Shown here: in pieces, positions 34,444 to 45,585 of the stretch
How the letters are laid out: the number at the start of each line of letters is the position of its first letter
Position numbering within the stretch: the stretch's first letter is position 1
DNA from: Eutreptiella sp. 'Long Island Sound 2002'
Taxonomy: Eukaryota > Euglenozoa > Euglenophyceae > Eutreptiales > Eutreptiaceae
Length of the DNA stretch: 64,000 bases
Assembly: GCA_964036045.1 (NCBI GenBank)
Contig: OZ038398.1
Span: forward strand, 26,418,109 to 26,482,108
Direction of reading: 5' to 3'
Position numbers and translations under genes: made by a program
The notes under the pieces: generated by a model
Seen by the model: the letters and a program-made list of their open reading frames with translations, nothing else
Databases searched by the model: none
What the model was told of the DNA's origin: nothing

Positions 34444-34846
34444 TGTTTTCTGAGTTCAGACGATATTGTTTGTTGATCTATAATTAATTGAGATGAAAAT
34501 TTATCAGCCGGATGTGTTATCATAATTGGCGGAACATGGGATTTGCATTGCAAAATCCTAGGTTCGATTCCCGGATGCCATCCATGCAATTTCCTAAAAG
34601 CGATAAATCCATTTCAGCATGGGATGTTCCTAATCTATGACATTGATATAGAATGAGCTTTTGCATGATTTACAAATGTTTTTATATCAATTTATAAGGT
34701 TCAAAAAGGCTTTTGTACCATTCTTCTTGCAACCTTTTAGGTTGGTGTTTTGTTGACACATTGAATTGTCACTACTCAAGTGAGAGATCATTCCTGGAAT
34801 TCACTGCATTGTTTGCTATTGAAAAGAGCCAAGGGAAATTTTAACA
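34444..34846 (+). repeat. 3' LTR of the copia element
   Basis: 403 bp, same length as the 5' LTR and differing at about four positions by eye. It is followed by the CCAAG target-site duplication. Confidence 0.95.
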
Positions 34847-34851
34847 CCAAG

Positions 34852-35340
34852 GTATCACACAGCACACACTGACCCCATTCAAAAAACACACACCCAAACC
34901 CATGGTGCAAAAAATGGATTGAGCCAACACCCGGTGTTACCTAGATGTCGGTGCTGATGGCCATCACCCCCCAGACTCACTCTGGCACTGGGCCTCGCTC
35001 GGCCATAGGACGACGATGGTCATCACCCTCCAACATCACTCTGGCATCCATCACAGTACAGTGTTAGACACACATTGCAGCGCAGACAGAGGCATCCCCA
35101 CAGAGACGATGCCAGAGATGCTTGGGCGTAGATCAACCAGATTCACTCTGCCATACCACACCGTACTTTCAGGCACGTAAGTGGCGAAGCCACATCACAC
35201 ACAGTCAGCAACACACTGTTGGAGGTTCTCTGGGGATGCTGCTTTTCATACAGCGCTGCAAGTGCCATGAGTTGCGGAAGCCACCGGAAGTGTGGCATGT
35301 ATTCATGAAATTGATGGGATCGAGATTTCATCCGCCATGT
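34852..35340. other. Unrecognised stretch after the copia element
   Basis: No domain recognised. It contains two partly similar phrases around 34950-35050 (GGTCATCACC with ACTCTGGCA), a short local duplication. Confidence 0.5.
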
Positions 35341-35341
35341 T

Positions 35342-36290
35342 TTGTGGCGAAAACTACCGGTGGGGGTGCGGAAAGAGAGAATGGGTGGCAAGCTCTGCCC
35401 TTTGGACGGGCGGGTGGAGGACAATGCGCACGTCCAGTGCCACTGTTTCTTTCCCCCTTTTGACAGAATGGGACGTGACGAAAAGCATTTGGGTCAGGAG
35501 TGGAGGAGGACACAAACGCAGAACGTAGTTGGCTGCTTTGGGAAAAGCCTCGCCTGTCCCTGACCACCACGCAGGGACATGTTCTCTGGGCAGCCCTACG
35601 GGCCCAGGGGGCTATGCGGTGGAAGGTTAGATGTCAACAGATCCGGGTGTCACTGGGCGACTTCATCGCGCGATGGTGTCATTTTTTGGAATCTTGGCGT
35701 GGAGGAGGTAAAAGAAGAGATGTGGAGCAAATATTGTGACACGGTGGTCCAAGAACTCTCCAGGCCGCAACAGGTGGGGTGGGTCGTTGCCTACACAGAT
35801 GGTTCGGCCCAAAGGGGACGAGGACGGATGCAAGAGGGGGTTTGGGTGGATGGCCTGCCAGACCGCGACCCTGTGGCCCATGTCCCTGTGGCTGAGCGCC
35901 AGGGCGTCTGTTGCGGTGAATTGCGCGGGGTCTTGTGGGCCTTGACCAGTCGCTGGTGGGGGAGAACCTGATAGGATTTAGAGTATGTTTATAAAAGGAA
36001 TTATGGAACGGTCAGACAAGTGTCAGAGACATGATTGACGGGCCTCGGGAGGGGAGGTGGGGCACCGCGACGTATGGGAGGCCATATTGTTGGAGCGACC
36101 ACAGGCGTGCGCCCAGGTGGAAAGGCAGGTCCTGTCACAGCCTGGGGGTGGTGGGCAATCAGCGAGCAGACCGCCTACCAGAGAAGGGGCATGAGATGCA
36201 CCCCAACAACACGAGACCATTGCCCAAGCAGCCGAGAATGGGGGAGTTGGAGGCATTGGGACAGCAGAAATTGGACTCGCTGGATGTAAT
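35342..36290 (+). pseudogene. Non-LTR retroelement relic: C-terminal zinc-binding region and RNase H, frameshifted
   Basis: In three plus-strand frames in succession the sequence reads: CPLDGRVEDNAHVQCHC (about 35395-35445), like the Cys/His region that follows RT in many non-LTR retrotransposons; a linker; then VVAYTDGSAQRGRGRM (about 35784) with a downstream VCCGELRGVLWAL, the first Asp and Glu regions of RNase HI; then VVGNQRADRLPEKG (about 36150), the last RNase H region (G-N-x-x-AD). The frame changes at about 35500, 35580-35700 and again before 36150. No RT palm is visible upstream. This is a dead 3' fragment of a LINE-like element carrying RNase H. Confidence 0.62.
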
Positions 36291-36299
36291 GGTGTGAAG

Positions 36300-38425
36300 T
36301 CAGAGTCGTCGGACGGGTCGGAGGGACACGGCTCATCGGAGCAGATGTTGGGTTCGGACGGCTTCCGTACTGATATAAGTCAGTGAGCAAGAAAGGGCAG
36401 CTGGCTTGTGGGGATGGGAACAGACAGCAGTACACATGTAAGCCAACACAGACGAAGGAAGTTTAGGAGTGGCAGAGGGGGTGGCAAGTAGAGGCATTGC
36501 TTGGACGGGGGGAGGGGGAGGCTTACCGAAAACATCGCTCACACTGAGCACCCCGAGGGTGTATCTGCACTGCCCAGTCCTGGCCAAAAAACACGGCCCA
36601 ATGGTCTCCCCTTCGAAGCCTCAAAAAGGTGTGTTTGGAGATCTCTGAAATATGCTGTAACTGTCCCAGGCAAATATTTTCGTGCACTATAGGATCCTGG
36701 AGGGTTGCCGGTGCTAAAGTTCGTTGTTGTCCCAACATCAAGAACAGGGCTGTATGCAACCGTCACACCAGCAGGGAGCCATGACAGAAACATAGCATTG
36801 TCGTGTCAACAACAACGACAACCACAAGAGCCCCATCTTGATAGATGGGAGGCGCAGTGCAATGCAAAATAACAACAGGAAACCAACGCAAAGTGCATCG
36901 TCACCAAAACTCACAGTCAACAACAGAGGGCCTGCAGAGATATGCATGACAGCAAACATCTGCAAAAATCAGGGGACATATCCTGCATCAATGTGAGGGC
37001 TCAGACGCAAGCAACACCCTCTGAATCGGGTGGGTGAGCTCTTGGTACCCCCCCCGAAAGCACACACCGTACGCCTACCACAGGCACGCCATGCATGAGA
37101 TTCCCTTGTAATTGTTATTTTAATCAAACAGGTACAGTCATCAGTCAAATGTGTGCCTTTGCGCCAAAACAGTAATTTGCCACAGGCTGAGATCCTCTCG
37201 TGGTGTACATACTGCCACACCATTTGTTGCATACCTGCGCACCACAGACATTGCTTCCAAACATTTTGCCAAGTCATCAATAATTTTGCATGGGACTGGG
37301 CCCAGTTGAAGGAAAGGCAAGGCATGGGGGTGGAGGCTTACTCCAATTTGTCAGCCCATTGCAAGAAGGGGCAGTGGACCGGTAGCGGGAACAGTGTTTC
37401 TCTGCAAATATACATTTGCAGTCCTGCCTGAGCATGAGGCCAAGTGTGAGGCTTGGGTGGCATCCTTGCCTCTTTGTAGGGAAAACCGACAGCTAGTCCA
37501 GCGTCATGCCCCAGCGGTCAAATTCGCGCTCAGTTTGAAAAATGGCTTTTAGTCACATAATCTGAGCCTCATCAGCCCAATAGACTTGTGCTTCGGGCAA
37601 TATTCCAAGCCGGATGCAAATCTTCACAGGTCGTACCTGCACTGCATGCGCACCGCGTGGGGTGGAGAGGAACACACTGTGCGGAAATGGTCACTCCTTG
37701 GAACCGCTAAAAGTGTTGCACCTTGGCTGCTTGCTTTATTTTCTAAAGGTCTGTAGATGCTTGTTGTAAATGTTTGGGGGCTCCTGGATGCTTGCTGTTT
37801 ATTCTTGGAAACTTTTTGATGTTTGCAAGTAATGCTTGGATGCTTCTGGATGGGTACTGTTCACTCAGGGAGGCTTCCGGATAGCTGCTGTTAATTCTGC
37901 CTAGTTCCTGGCCAAGTTGTTGCACTGCGTGCGCACTGCTTGCACCTGCCGGGAAACTCACCCAAGATCGCCTACCACCTATCTGCTAGCATAGCAAATC
38001 TGCAAAGCCCACAAGAAAACAACCAACACATGAGGGGGCACATGGGGCGGAGATTCAGCCTTCTGGTCCACCCAAGCACTCACAGTTCCTACCCCGGGGG
38101 CCCCTCGACTAGGGATTTGGGCCTGATCTGTGATACTCTTGAGTAGGAAATGTCGTTCGTTGCTGTCCATTGAACATCCGCGCTAGATTGGGCAAGACGA
38201 GGCGCGTAGGAAATGTCGATTGTTGCTCTTTGAAGATCCCGCCCTTGAAGCTAAGCCCCGGCACAAGGTAGTGGTTGGTGTGGGGCGAAACTTGTCATTG
38301 GGCTGCGATATCGTCGGACGTAGCGTTCGTTTCCGCGGTGTACATTACTGTTAAGATCCCGTGGGTACAACGGCTATCGCAATATTTGGAAGGGCAATGG
38401 GACTACCCTTCACAAATTCGCATGC
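36300..38425. other. Unrecognised stretch with two GC-rich TGCACTGC motifs
   Basis: No protein domain recognised. The motif CTGCACTGCATGCGCACCGC lies at about 37638 and TTGCACTGCGTGCGCACTGC at about 37919. Around 37780-37900 the phrase GGATGCTT(C/G)..GGAT recurs loosely. Confidence 0.5.
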
Positions 38426-38600
38426 TTGTTGCACCTCACCCAGTTTTGTATTCGGCGCCAGGTTCGCTACCCCTCTTATGCCCCTTGGCACCGTGCATGC
38501 GCCGCGCGCGTGCTGCCTCAGGTGCTCCCCCAAGGGGCCAAAACTAGAGTTCCAGTATTTGCCGGCATACAAAACTTTGCACTGCGTGCACGGCATTCCC
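38426..38600 (+). pseudogene. Fragment of the DDE-associated C-terminal module, followed by the GC-rich motif
   Basis: The plus-strand frame from 38426 reads HLTQFCIRRQVRYPSYAPW, matching the module in the minus-strand ORF at about 40150 and in the small ORF at 23.9 kb. About 75 bp later lies TTTGCACTGCGTGCACGG. No longer frame surrounds it, so this is a relic. Confidence 0.5.
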
Positions 38601-39695
38601 CCTATTGGCTTCTGGATGGTTGCAGTTAATTGCTGGAGGCTTCAGGAGCCGCCGGGTGAGACACACAGTGACCTTCGGCACCGGACCCCATGCCCACATA
38701 CTGCCCACATGTGGATGGGGAGGTAATGGTGGCAGGCACCCTATCAACGTTTGATGACGTGCATGTGACGGTGATGCCTGCAGGAAGCCATGAAAGGGAC
38801 ATGGTTGATGCTGTAGGGGACACAGTGACACTCTGACACAGCCCTGACACACATGCCTGCCCAGTAAACTGGGTGTGTAGGTCTGTGGAATAACGTGATG
38901 CAGTGATACACGCACTGTGCACACACCGCGTGTACACAGCATACAGTAGTCCCTCTCAGTAGTTATATTCTGTCGATGCGCAAAAAAGTGAGCCGGGGAC
39001 AGTGCAGATGCTGGCTGCTGTGCATATACTTGCACAACTGATGCCAACAAGTACCCCCAAGTACTTAACCTGGTCCTTAAATTCAACGCCAAGGAGTCCA
39101 ACTATTGTTACTTGGTCTCTGAGAAACTCCCCTTGAGCATGATGCCCCATTCCCAGCTTAAGGCCAGACCTGCAATTTTGTTCAAAGCGCTGCATGGTGT
39201 TGAACATCTCCCGTACTTTTCTGACGATGTGCTTGCATGTGATTGATACACATCTGGCATCAACGTCCAGAAAAGGTTCTGACTATTCGGGGAAAGGGGC
39301 TCCCTTTGTCCAATTCCAGCTCCCCCCCCCCCAGCCCTTGATGAGTACCTTGCTGTGCGCGACAGTATCCCCACACCCCCTGGAGAGCAGAGCCAAAATG
39401 ACGGTTCCCCTGCACCCCTGCGGGAACACAACGAACCCGTGACACGAAGCAAGACATGCAGACATGAGGGCATATGATCTACAAATGACCCGAAAAAAGC
39501 CCGTTGGGATGTGTGTTAAGTTGTATTGAGACAATTCTGTGTGCCACTTTTTCTGGCACAAGTATTTGACTTTGAAGAGCTGCACATGCTCAACAGTGGC
39601 CACTGGAATGGGCTCTGCAGCTGCAGGCTTGGGTGCAACCTGGGCAGCAGTTTTGGCTGCACTCTTGGTTGAGGGTTTGGCACGAGGGGGGAATC

Positions 39696-39722
39696 TTTGC
39701 ACTGCGCGCGCACTGCGCGCTA
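39696..39722. repeat. GC-rich alternating motif (TTTGCACTGCGCGCGCACTG type)
   Basis: Member of the dispersed GCACTGCGYGCGCACTGCG family listed in the findings. Confidence 0.7.
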
Positions 39723-39875
39723 CTTTTAGACTATGTTCCCCCGGAAGAGCCCCCAAGCACACCCCTTGGAAACGCCCTTAGAATTAGGTGACCCAAACTG
39801 CCCCAGCTCAAGAAAGTTGCAAACCACCTTCCCTGAACATAACACACATCATGCACATCTGGAACAGTTGCAGAA

Positions 39876-40346
39876 TCAAAGAAATGTCACACTGTCACAT
39901 GTGTGCGTGTCAATGCAATCCGTACAATATTGCAATTCACACTTGTCACACATGGACATCTTTTCAGGGTCAAACTTGGTGCAACAAAGGGCACAAACAT
40001 CCCCATCATCACCCACAACATCCTCATCATCATTGTCCTCCTGTGTAGGTGCGGTCCATACATGTACAGGTACGTGTTCCCATGGACCATATGGAGGGTA
40101 CCGTACCTGTCTTCGAATCAAAAATTGCTGCAAATGCAAGAGTACACGCACGTACTCATGCAACTCCGTACCGGATCCCCTCCATATGTTCCTTACGATG
40201 CCCCAGTGCCACATGCGTGCAAACAAGTGCTCAATGCGTGCCCTATAGAAACCATGAACATCGTTGTACTCCTTTTGCCGCTCGGTCAACGTCACCCCTG
40301 CATTCTCGGGGGTCCCCAAAAGAAGGGGAACAAAATCAGAAGTCAA
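39876..40346 (-). pseudogene. DDE-type transposase C-terminal fragment with a Cys-rich zinc-binding tail
   Basis: A 156-codon minus-strand ORF. Near its start, FYRARIEHLFARMWHWGIV resembles the C-terminal E-containing region of DDE endonucleases (R-x-x-x-E-x-x-F/G followed by hydrophobics), as in Harbinger/HARBI-like and IS4/5-like transposases. Then comes LLHLQQFLIRRQVRYPPYGP with W-E-H, an acidic stretch, and a Cys-rich tail (CALCCTKF, then MSMCDKCELQYCTDCI), which resembles a PHD or RING-type zinc finger. The first two catalytic Asp residues are not visible upstream, so this is the 3' part of a gene. A GC-rich motif lies about 90 bp upstream (40434-40468). Family identity below the DDE level is uncertain. 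Confidence 0.55.
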
Positions 40347-40433
40347 AACCTACGCTAGGGGTCACCATGATGCCCCTAGGGGCCCCTAGTATCACAAAGT
40401 ATGGGTCTCTAGTACGGCCAGACCGCCAAATAG

Positions 40434-40468
40434 TTGCACTGCGCGCGCACCGCACGCGCACTGCGCTT
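40434..40468. repeat. GC-rich alternating motif upstream of the DDE fragment
   Basis: TTGCACTGCGCGCGCACCGC followed by ACGCGCACTGCGC. Member of the dispersed family. Confidence 0.7.
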
Positions 40469-40983
40469 AAGGCTCCCCCGAGGTGTGGCAGCTTTCGGAG
40501 CAGGCTTGGCAGCAGGTTAAGCAGGGAGCTACAACCCCTGTGGCAAGCAGTCTGGCTGAGGAACATTACGAGTGAAGAACAATTTCTCGGTGGCAAAAAC
40601 GTTTGCCAACCCCCATACTCCACCCGCACTCTTTGCCCACACAATCTCAGTGCCTGATGCACTGTCACTGTCGTCTCCAACACTACTTGGAAGACCACTA
40701 TCGTCAGCCACAGTGGGAGATCGTGCCTGTTTTGGGGGGGGCAAGACTCACCAGTGAGCTGCACAGCCTCTGGCTGGAGCGGCAGGGGGTGATGGGGGGT
40801 GCAGAAAAGCGTCCCAACTTCAACTGCACCTTCTTTCCAGGCTGCCTTCTCTCGACCGGTTTGCGGTTGAGGGAGCTGGGGTGGGTCGTGGGGTTTTTGC
40901 ACACGGAGGAGAGACATCCATGAATAGGGGCACAGTCATGCGTCACTGCAGTACCAGAGCGCTCATGTGTGATGGGCCAGCAG

Positions 40984-41478
40984 TCAGCACCACGCTCTGA
41001 GGGGCCCAGAACACAAACAAACACTGAAAGGAGAGATCAAAGTGGAGAAAAAAAATTGCGAATAGGCGGCTGGTAGCTGATTCAGCTGCAAAACTGCCTC
41101 AATGTACTTGTGAGACAGTGTTGGGAAAGTATTTGAAAACTCAAAGCCCTTCAAGGCACAGTGTGCTTGAGGATGAAAGCCACTGGCAATCTGCAAAATA
41201 CGGTGCTGCATGGCCCTGCCCTTCATACATCCCAGTTGTCTTTTGTGTGTGAGTTGCTGCAACATCTGTTCAGATACCTGAAGGTACTGAATGGTCATTC
41301 GCCATTGTTTGTTGACAGTCTGAAGTACAGTCGCTCGTAACTTGGCACCTGTCGCCCGACCTGAGACTTTCAGAATGCAATCAATGAGCCTTAGGGCCCA
41401 TCCATCAGGCAGACAGGCTGCATGAAAACGTTGCGGCGCAACTTGCAGCATCAGTGGAATACAGAAATCTGAAAACAC
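40984..41478 (-). pseudogene. Non-LTR retrotransposon reverse-transcriptase fragment
   Basis: A 164-codon minus-strand ORF with QLGCMKGRAMQHRILQI followed after about 15 residues by ALKGFEFSNTFPTLSHKYIE and then VLQLNQLPAAYSQFFFS. This spacing follows the LINE-type RT pattern: the Q-x-G-F-x-x-G-R-x-x-x-x-x-I motif, then motif A (L-D-F-x-K-AF-D-x-x-x-H), then L-P-x-x-x-x-x-F. The catalytic Asp of motif A reads Glu here, and the YADD motif is not found downstream. It is therefore an inactive relic. The assignment rests on pattern only. Confidence 0.5.
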
Positions 41479-43510
41479 TGAGAGGATTTCCTTGAAGAAA
41501 CCATCCTCTCCTGGGGAAGAGCACTTGTTCAGTCTGTGAAATGCTTCTCCACCGGTTCAGCAATTAGCAGATAAAACAATGCAGGGGTGGATCTGATGGA
41601 GGGGGGGGGGGGTCTTTTGAAAGTTCTCCAAGCGTGTCCACCCCCAAGCGCACTCGAATATTGCCTGGTTGAGGGGCAAAGGTAGAGCATTCGACAGACA
41701 AGAAGCGGATGCGACCGCTGTTAGGCATAGAATGATGCTGTGTGCTATACGGCCTGATCTGGGGATATTGGCAGATACCTACTTTACTGATGCCATGCTG
41801 TGGTCGCGATTGTGGGGTCAGAGCAAGACAGAAGCAGCATCTGGAAGTCAAACGAGGTGTGTGCAGTCCCCTTGCTGCTAGAAACACTACACACGCAACA
41901 CATTCATCGTTACATCTTCCTCTGACAAAATGTCACCGACGCAGCAGCTGTGCTTTACTCCACACCACCCACTACAACCATGTAAATTGCTAAATAGCAT
42001 GTGTCAATTAATCGACTCAGGGGGCAGGCTCCACAATGCAGTTGCATGTTTCCTCCCGCCCTCCCGTGCAAACCTGTGCCAATGAAGCATTAGCAGGGCA
42101 TCAGGGGGTTCACCCTGTCTGCTGGTCGCGCTGGATATACTTTCCACCGTGTTGGGAAAAACGGGGGGGAAACTGCCTGATTCCGAACTGCTCTTTCGAT
42201 GTAACCGTCCACATTCTACAACTGAGGCCCCAAAACGCAATAAAACACTGACATGCAACAGACAACACAGGCTTCAAACCCATGTCCGTGTTGGTGACAC
42301 CTCCGGAGTGCCCCGACATGCCCAAATAGAGCAATCCGTCATGCTACTCCAATCTGCGGACGAGCGTGAATTGTCAGCAAGATAATCCATCAACCATGGC
42401 AACGCCTTCGCTGCATGATGAGCGTGACTGAGGGGTCAGGGCACCCCAGGGTGAAAGGACGGAGGCATATGGCTGGACTGCCAACCAAATACTCGGAACA
42501 AGCCTTCTCCCAGACGGGCTTGATCAGTATTGAGCGTTGTATGATACAGTGGGACCCCAAAAATCCGTGACGTCAGGGTGAGAGCCAGAGCGTCCTGTAC
42601 CGCGCTCGCGTGGTCCAATACTGCTGAAGGTCAATGAATGCGAGCAACAGCCCAGAAAATAGGCTCTTATATCCGACCCTGCCCTGGACCCTCACGGATT
42701 CTCGGCGGTCCCTGCCCCGCGCGCGTGCGGCGGGGGGGGGGGGGGCTGACTCAAGTCTTTTGGAAGCCAAGCATCACATCTACGAACCACAGACGTCCGG
42801 ACTGAGGCCTGGCGTCATCAGTGTCTACAAATCGCGACCACCCTACCTCATCACTAGAACTTGTGAATGTCTGGATGTCTGGGGAGGGAAGAAGTATGAA
42901 GGCGTCACAAGGCTCAAGCGGGCGTGTGCGTTGCGCGCACTACGACGCCTCGTGCTTGGAAGGGATTAAATACGGTATATGACATCGCCCCGTCTGGACT
43001 ACCAAACATACTCTCCGCCGACCTATCCTTCGCGCCCCCAAAGTCGCAGGGGGCCTTCAATGCCCCCAACCGGTAGGGGATGGGCCAACGAGTGTAAGAT
43101 GGGGTCCGAGCACACGGGAGAGGGGTCGTGAATAAGGTCAGGGTCAGGGCCGAGACTGTCCCGCGAGTACAGCTGCATGTGAATGCAAGACAAGCGACAG
43201 CAAGAAACCATATACACACTGTCTACATTGCACGATACAACCAAGACCACGACGTCACGTGACAATCGCTGGCATTCATTGGAGAGTGACTTGAGAAATG
43301 CATGGGGTGGACACCACAACCGAAGAGGCAAGCCGCGGAGGTGCACTGGATGCAGACTTCTCGTTGTGCACCAAAGCCTCAAGTTGTGTTAGTTGTGGTT
43401 GCGGTAGAATTGGGAAACCTGAGATCCACCGCCAAAGCACCACGGAAGGATTTGGGAACACACCATACGCACGACGAGTTGGTGGCTTTCGAACCATTTG
43501 CAAGTGTGGC
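41479..43510. other. Unrecognised stretch
   Basis: Short overlapping ORFs, none with a recognisable domain. It includes G runs near 41600 and 42732 (11 or more G). Confidence 0.5.
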
Positions 43511-44947
43511 TCAGAGCCCAGAGGGTCTTTGAATTGGAGACGACTTCGGCCTTCTCATGGGCGTGTCTGGCATTCCGGTGAGTGTTTTCAGGTTAGTCCA
43601 AGCGGCTTGTTCTTGAAGGAAGTGTTCATGAAGCATGGCCTTGTACTTCTCTTCCGACTCTTTCGCCCGATCCTGTTCCTCGCGCTGGTGCTCAAGCAAA
43701 TGCGTGTAGTTCGGCCGGCCTTTCAGCAACTCTGCTCGAATTTGCGTGGAGTGTTCCTTTGGAGCTTTGAAATCTAATCCCTCTGTACTTTGAGCCGGGA
43801 CGGGGGGGAGATCCGCTCCAGCGGCCGCCCGCTGTCCCAACCGGTTTGGCGTTCTATCACGGGAAAGTGGAGCAGCAAGGGACGATGCAGGTCTCGAGCG
43901 CGGCGGGCTGTGGCGTCCATACAAATTGTCATGCCAATCCTCACTGAGCTTGGAGCTGGCCATAGTGTCGCGCAGCACGTGCAGGAAATCCCCGCCAGCA
44001 AGTCGACCGCCGCCCTCCAACATCTTTTCGGTCTCCCGGGAATGGTACTCCAGCCTCGCTCGCTCCTTTTCGGCAGCAACCACGAAATGCCTTTGGGCGG
44101 CCTTATCCCGGGCTGCCTTTTCGGCGTTGGAGGGCGTGCAGGAGCTGTCATAGAAATGCTGTGGACTCGCTTCTGGGACGCGTTCCCATTCCTGCAAAAT
44201 GCTTTCGATGTGACGAGGGCACTCTATGATTCCATGGTCCGGGAGGGAAGGAAGCCTCGCTGGTGGAGTTGTGGAGGCACTGGGCGGTCTCGCAGGCCCG
44301 TGGGCTCCCGGCTTCACTGAGGTCGCTGGCAGATCCGCAAGGTGGGGCTTCGCAGTGGATTGGACGACGGCATCAATCGGGTCATTCTTCACTGCGGGAT
44401 CCAGAAACCGGGGCGGCAGCGCAGACTGACGCGAATCTGGCCGCGAATGGGCCTCTCGTTTGGCACCGGAGCCTGGGCTGCCATTCAAGGCAGAGCTTGG
44501 CCGGTTCTGAGCACCGGAACCAGGTCGAATCTTATGACCCGACGCAGGGCGGGTCTTGGAGCCGGCATTATGCCTGCGAGTAGGTGAAGGCAGATGGTTG
44601 TTGACAGACGCAGGCCGATGGTCCAGGGCCTGAGGACCGTGGTGGTGGATTGGGGCATGTATGGCTCCTGCACACTGGGTGGCGGGTGCCTGGGCCGGGG
44701 CAGAGTAACCTGCGCATTGGGCTTCAGCTACGGATTGCGTGTTAAGGCTCTCCTGCGCCCCTCGGTCCTTTGCAACACCTCTGAAAAACTTGTACCGGGC
44801 CCCCACTGACACAATGCCCATTGCTTGGAGGTCCGCATCGGTGATGGCGTACAACGTCTCCATGTCATCGACCTCATTGGCAACCATTGTGTCGACATAT
44901 TTGCCCAAATCATGGGAGATCATCCAGTTCCGCACGTCGTCCATGAT
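43511..44947 (-). CDS. SAM-domain protein with long disordered middle and charged C-terminal helices
   Basis: Minus-strand ORF of 478 codons from ATG 44947-44945 to the stop at 43511. Residues about 1-60 form a SAM domain: VRNWMISHDLGKYVDTMVAN, then DDMETLYAITDADLQAMGI and GARYKFFRGV, matching the W-x-x-x-x-L-x-x-Y, L-x-x-x-T-x-x-D-L-x-x-x-GI and G-x-R-x-K-x pattern of this protein-interaction fold. A region rich in Ser, Pro, Gly and Arg (about 80-260, repeats like SGAQNRPSSAL and KTRPASGHKI) follows. The C-terminal third has Glu/Lys/Arg-rich helices (QREEQDRAKESEEKYKAML), a possible coiled coil. The frame stays open for 75 codons upstream, but GTTGCAG just before the ATG looks like a 3' splice site, so a 5' UTR intron or upstream exon is likely. 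No catalytic domain is seen. Confidence 0.72.
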   Translation of the reverse strand: MMDDVRNWMISHDLGKYVDTMVANEVDDMETLYAITDADLQAMGIVSVGARYKFFRGVAKDRGAQESLNTQSVAEAQCAGYSAPAQAPATQCAGAIHAPIHHHGPQALDHRPASVNNHLPSPTRRHNAGSKTRPASGHKIRPGSGAQNRPSSALNGSPGSGAKREAHSRPDSRQSALPPRFLDPAVKNDPIDAVVQSTAKPHLADLPATSVKPGAHGPARPPSASTTPPARLPSLPDHGIIECPRHIESILQEWERVPEASPQHFYDSSCTPSNAEKAARDKAAQRHFVVAAEKERARLEYHSRETEKMLEGGGRLAGGDFLHVLRDTMASSKLSEDWHDNLYGRHSPPRSRPASSLAAPLSRDRTPNRLGQRAAAGADLPPVPAQSTEGLDFKAPKEHSTQIRAELLKGRPNYTHLLEHQREEQDRAKESEEKYKAMLHEHFLQEQAAWTNLKTLTGMPDTPMRRPKSSPIQRPSGL

Positions 44948-45172
44948 AATTGCCTGCAACCCTGGCAGAGAGACAACAGAACAGGGTCGCCAACTTGTCA
45001 GCAACGCCACAGGCAGCGGTCTCTCGCTTGCAATGTACACCCACCCGGACCGTCCCGAGCAGAATGGCAAATCAGGCTTGCTGCGGGCGCTTCTGCACAG
45101 TGCGTGCTCAGCGCCCATTATCCGAGTGGCTGTACCAGAACAAACCAAAAACATCCACTCAAAACGCCGCAT

Positions 45173-45585
45173 GCAGGGGCCAAAAGCTGGAAACTTCTCA
45201 TTGTTTGGGAGCTGGGTTTGAGGCTTGCTTGGTCACCGCATTCAAATCTCGGAAATCACTACCATTCGCCAGGCATGGATGGGTGATTGGTGCGCGAGGG
45301 GAGGCTGGAAGTGGGGTCCGAAACAGCCAAAATTTCTGCGCAGAGCCTACCCAGCACATGCGCGTACGTGCCCCCCCCCCCCCCACAACTCGCCGGAAAC
45401 TGTAGTACTTGATGTTGGTAGTGTTTGGGGTGCCACCAACATGGGTGGATAGTTGGCAGACAACAATGGGGGGTGTTGTCGCACGGTGCGCGCACGGGGC
45501 GTGCATGGTGTGCGCACGGTTCAATCTTGTTGGAATGTTCACCCAACTTTAGCCCCGTAGAGTGGCCCCCACAGAACCACACCCA
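45173..45585. other. Unrecognised stretch with a GC-rich motif
   Basis: No domain recognised. A 14-C run lies near 45370, and the reverse-oriented GC-rich motif (GGTGCGCGCACGGGGCGTGC) near 45485. Confidence 0.5.

Larger units (their letters stand above)
29319..34846 (+). mobile_element. Full-length Ty1/copia LTR retrotransposon with 5-bp target-site duplication
   Basis: Two direct LTRs of 403 bp (29319-29721 and 34444-34846) start TGTTTTC and end TTAACA. The 5 bp before the left LTR (CCAAG, 29314-29318) equal the 5 bp after the right LTR (34847-34851), a target-site duplication that marks one insertion event. A TGGTAGCA sequence directly after the left LTR is a candidate tRNA primer site, and a purine-rich tract (34422-34443) precedes the right LTR. 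The internal order is gag, protease, integrase, RT, RNase H, which defines the copia superfamily. I counted about four differences between the LTRs. The coding region is broken by stops and a frameshift. Confidence 0.95.
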
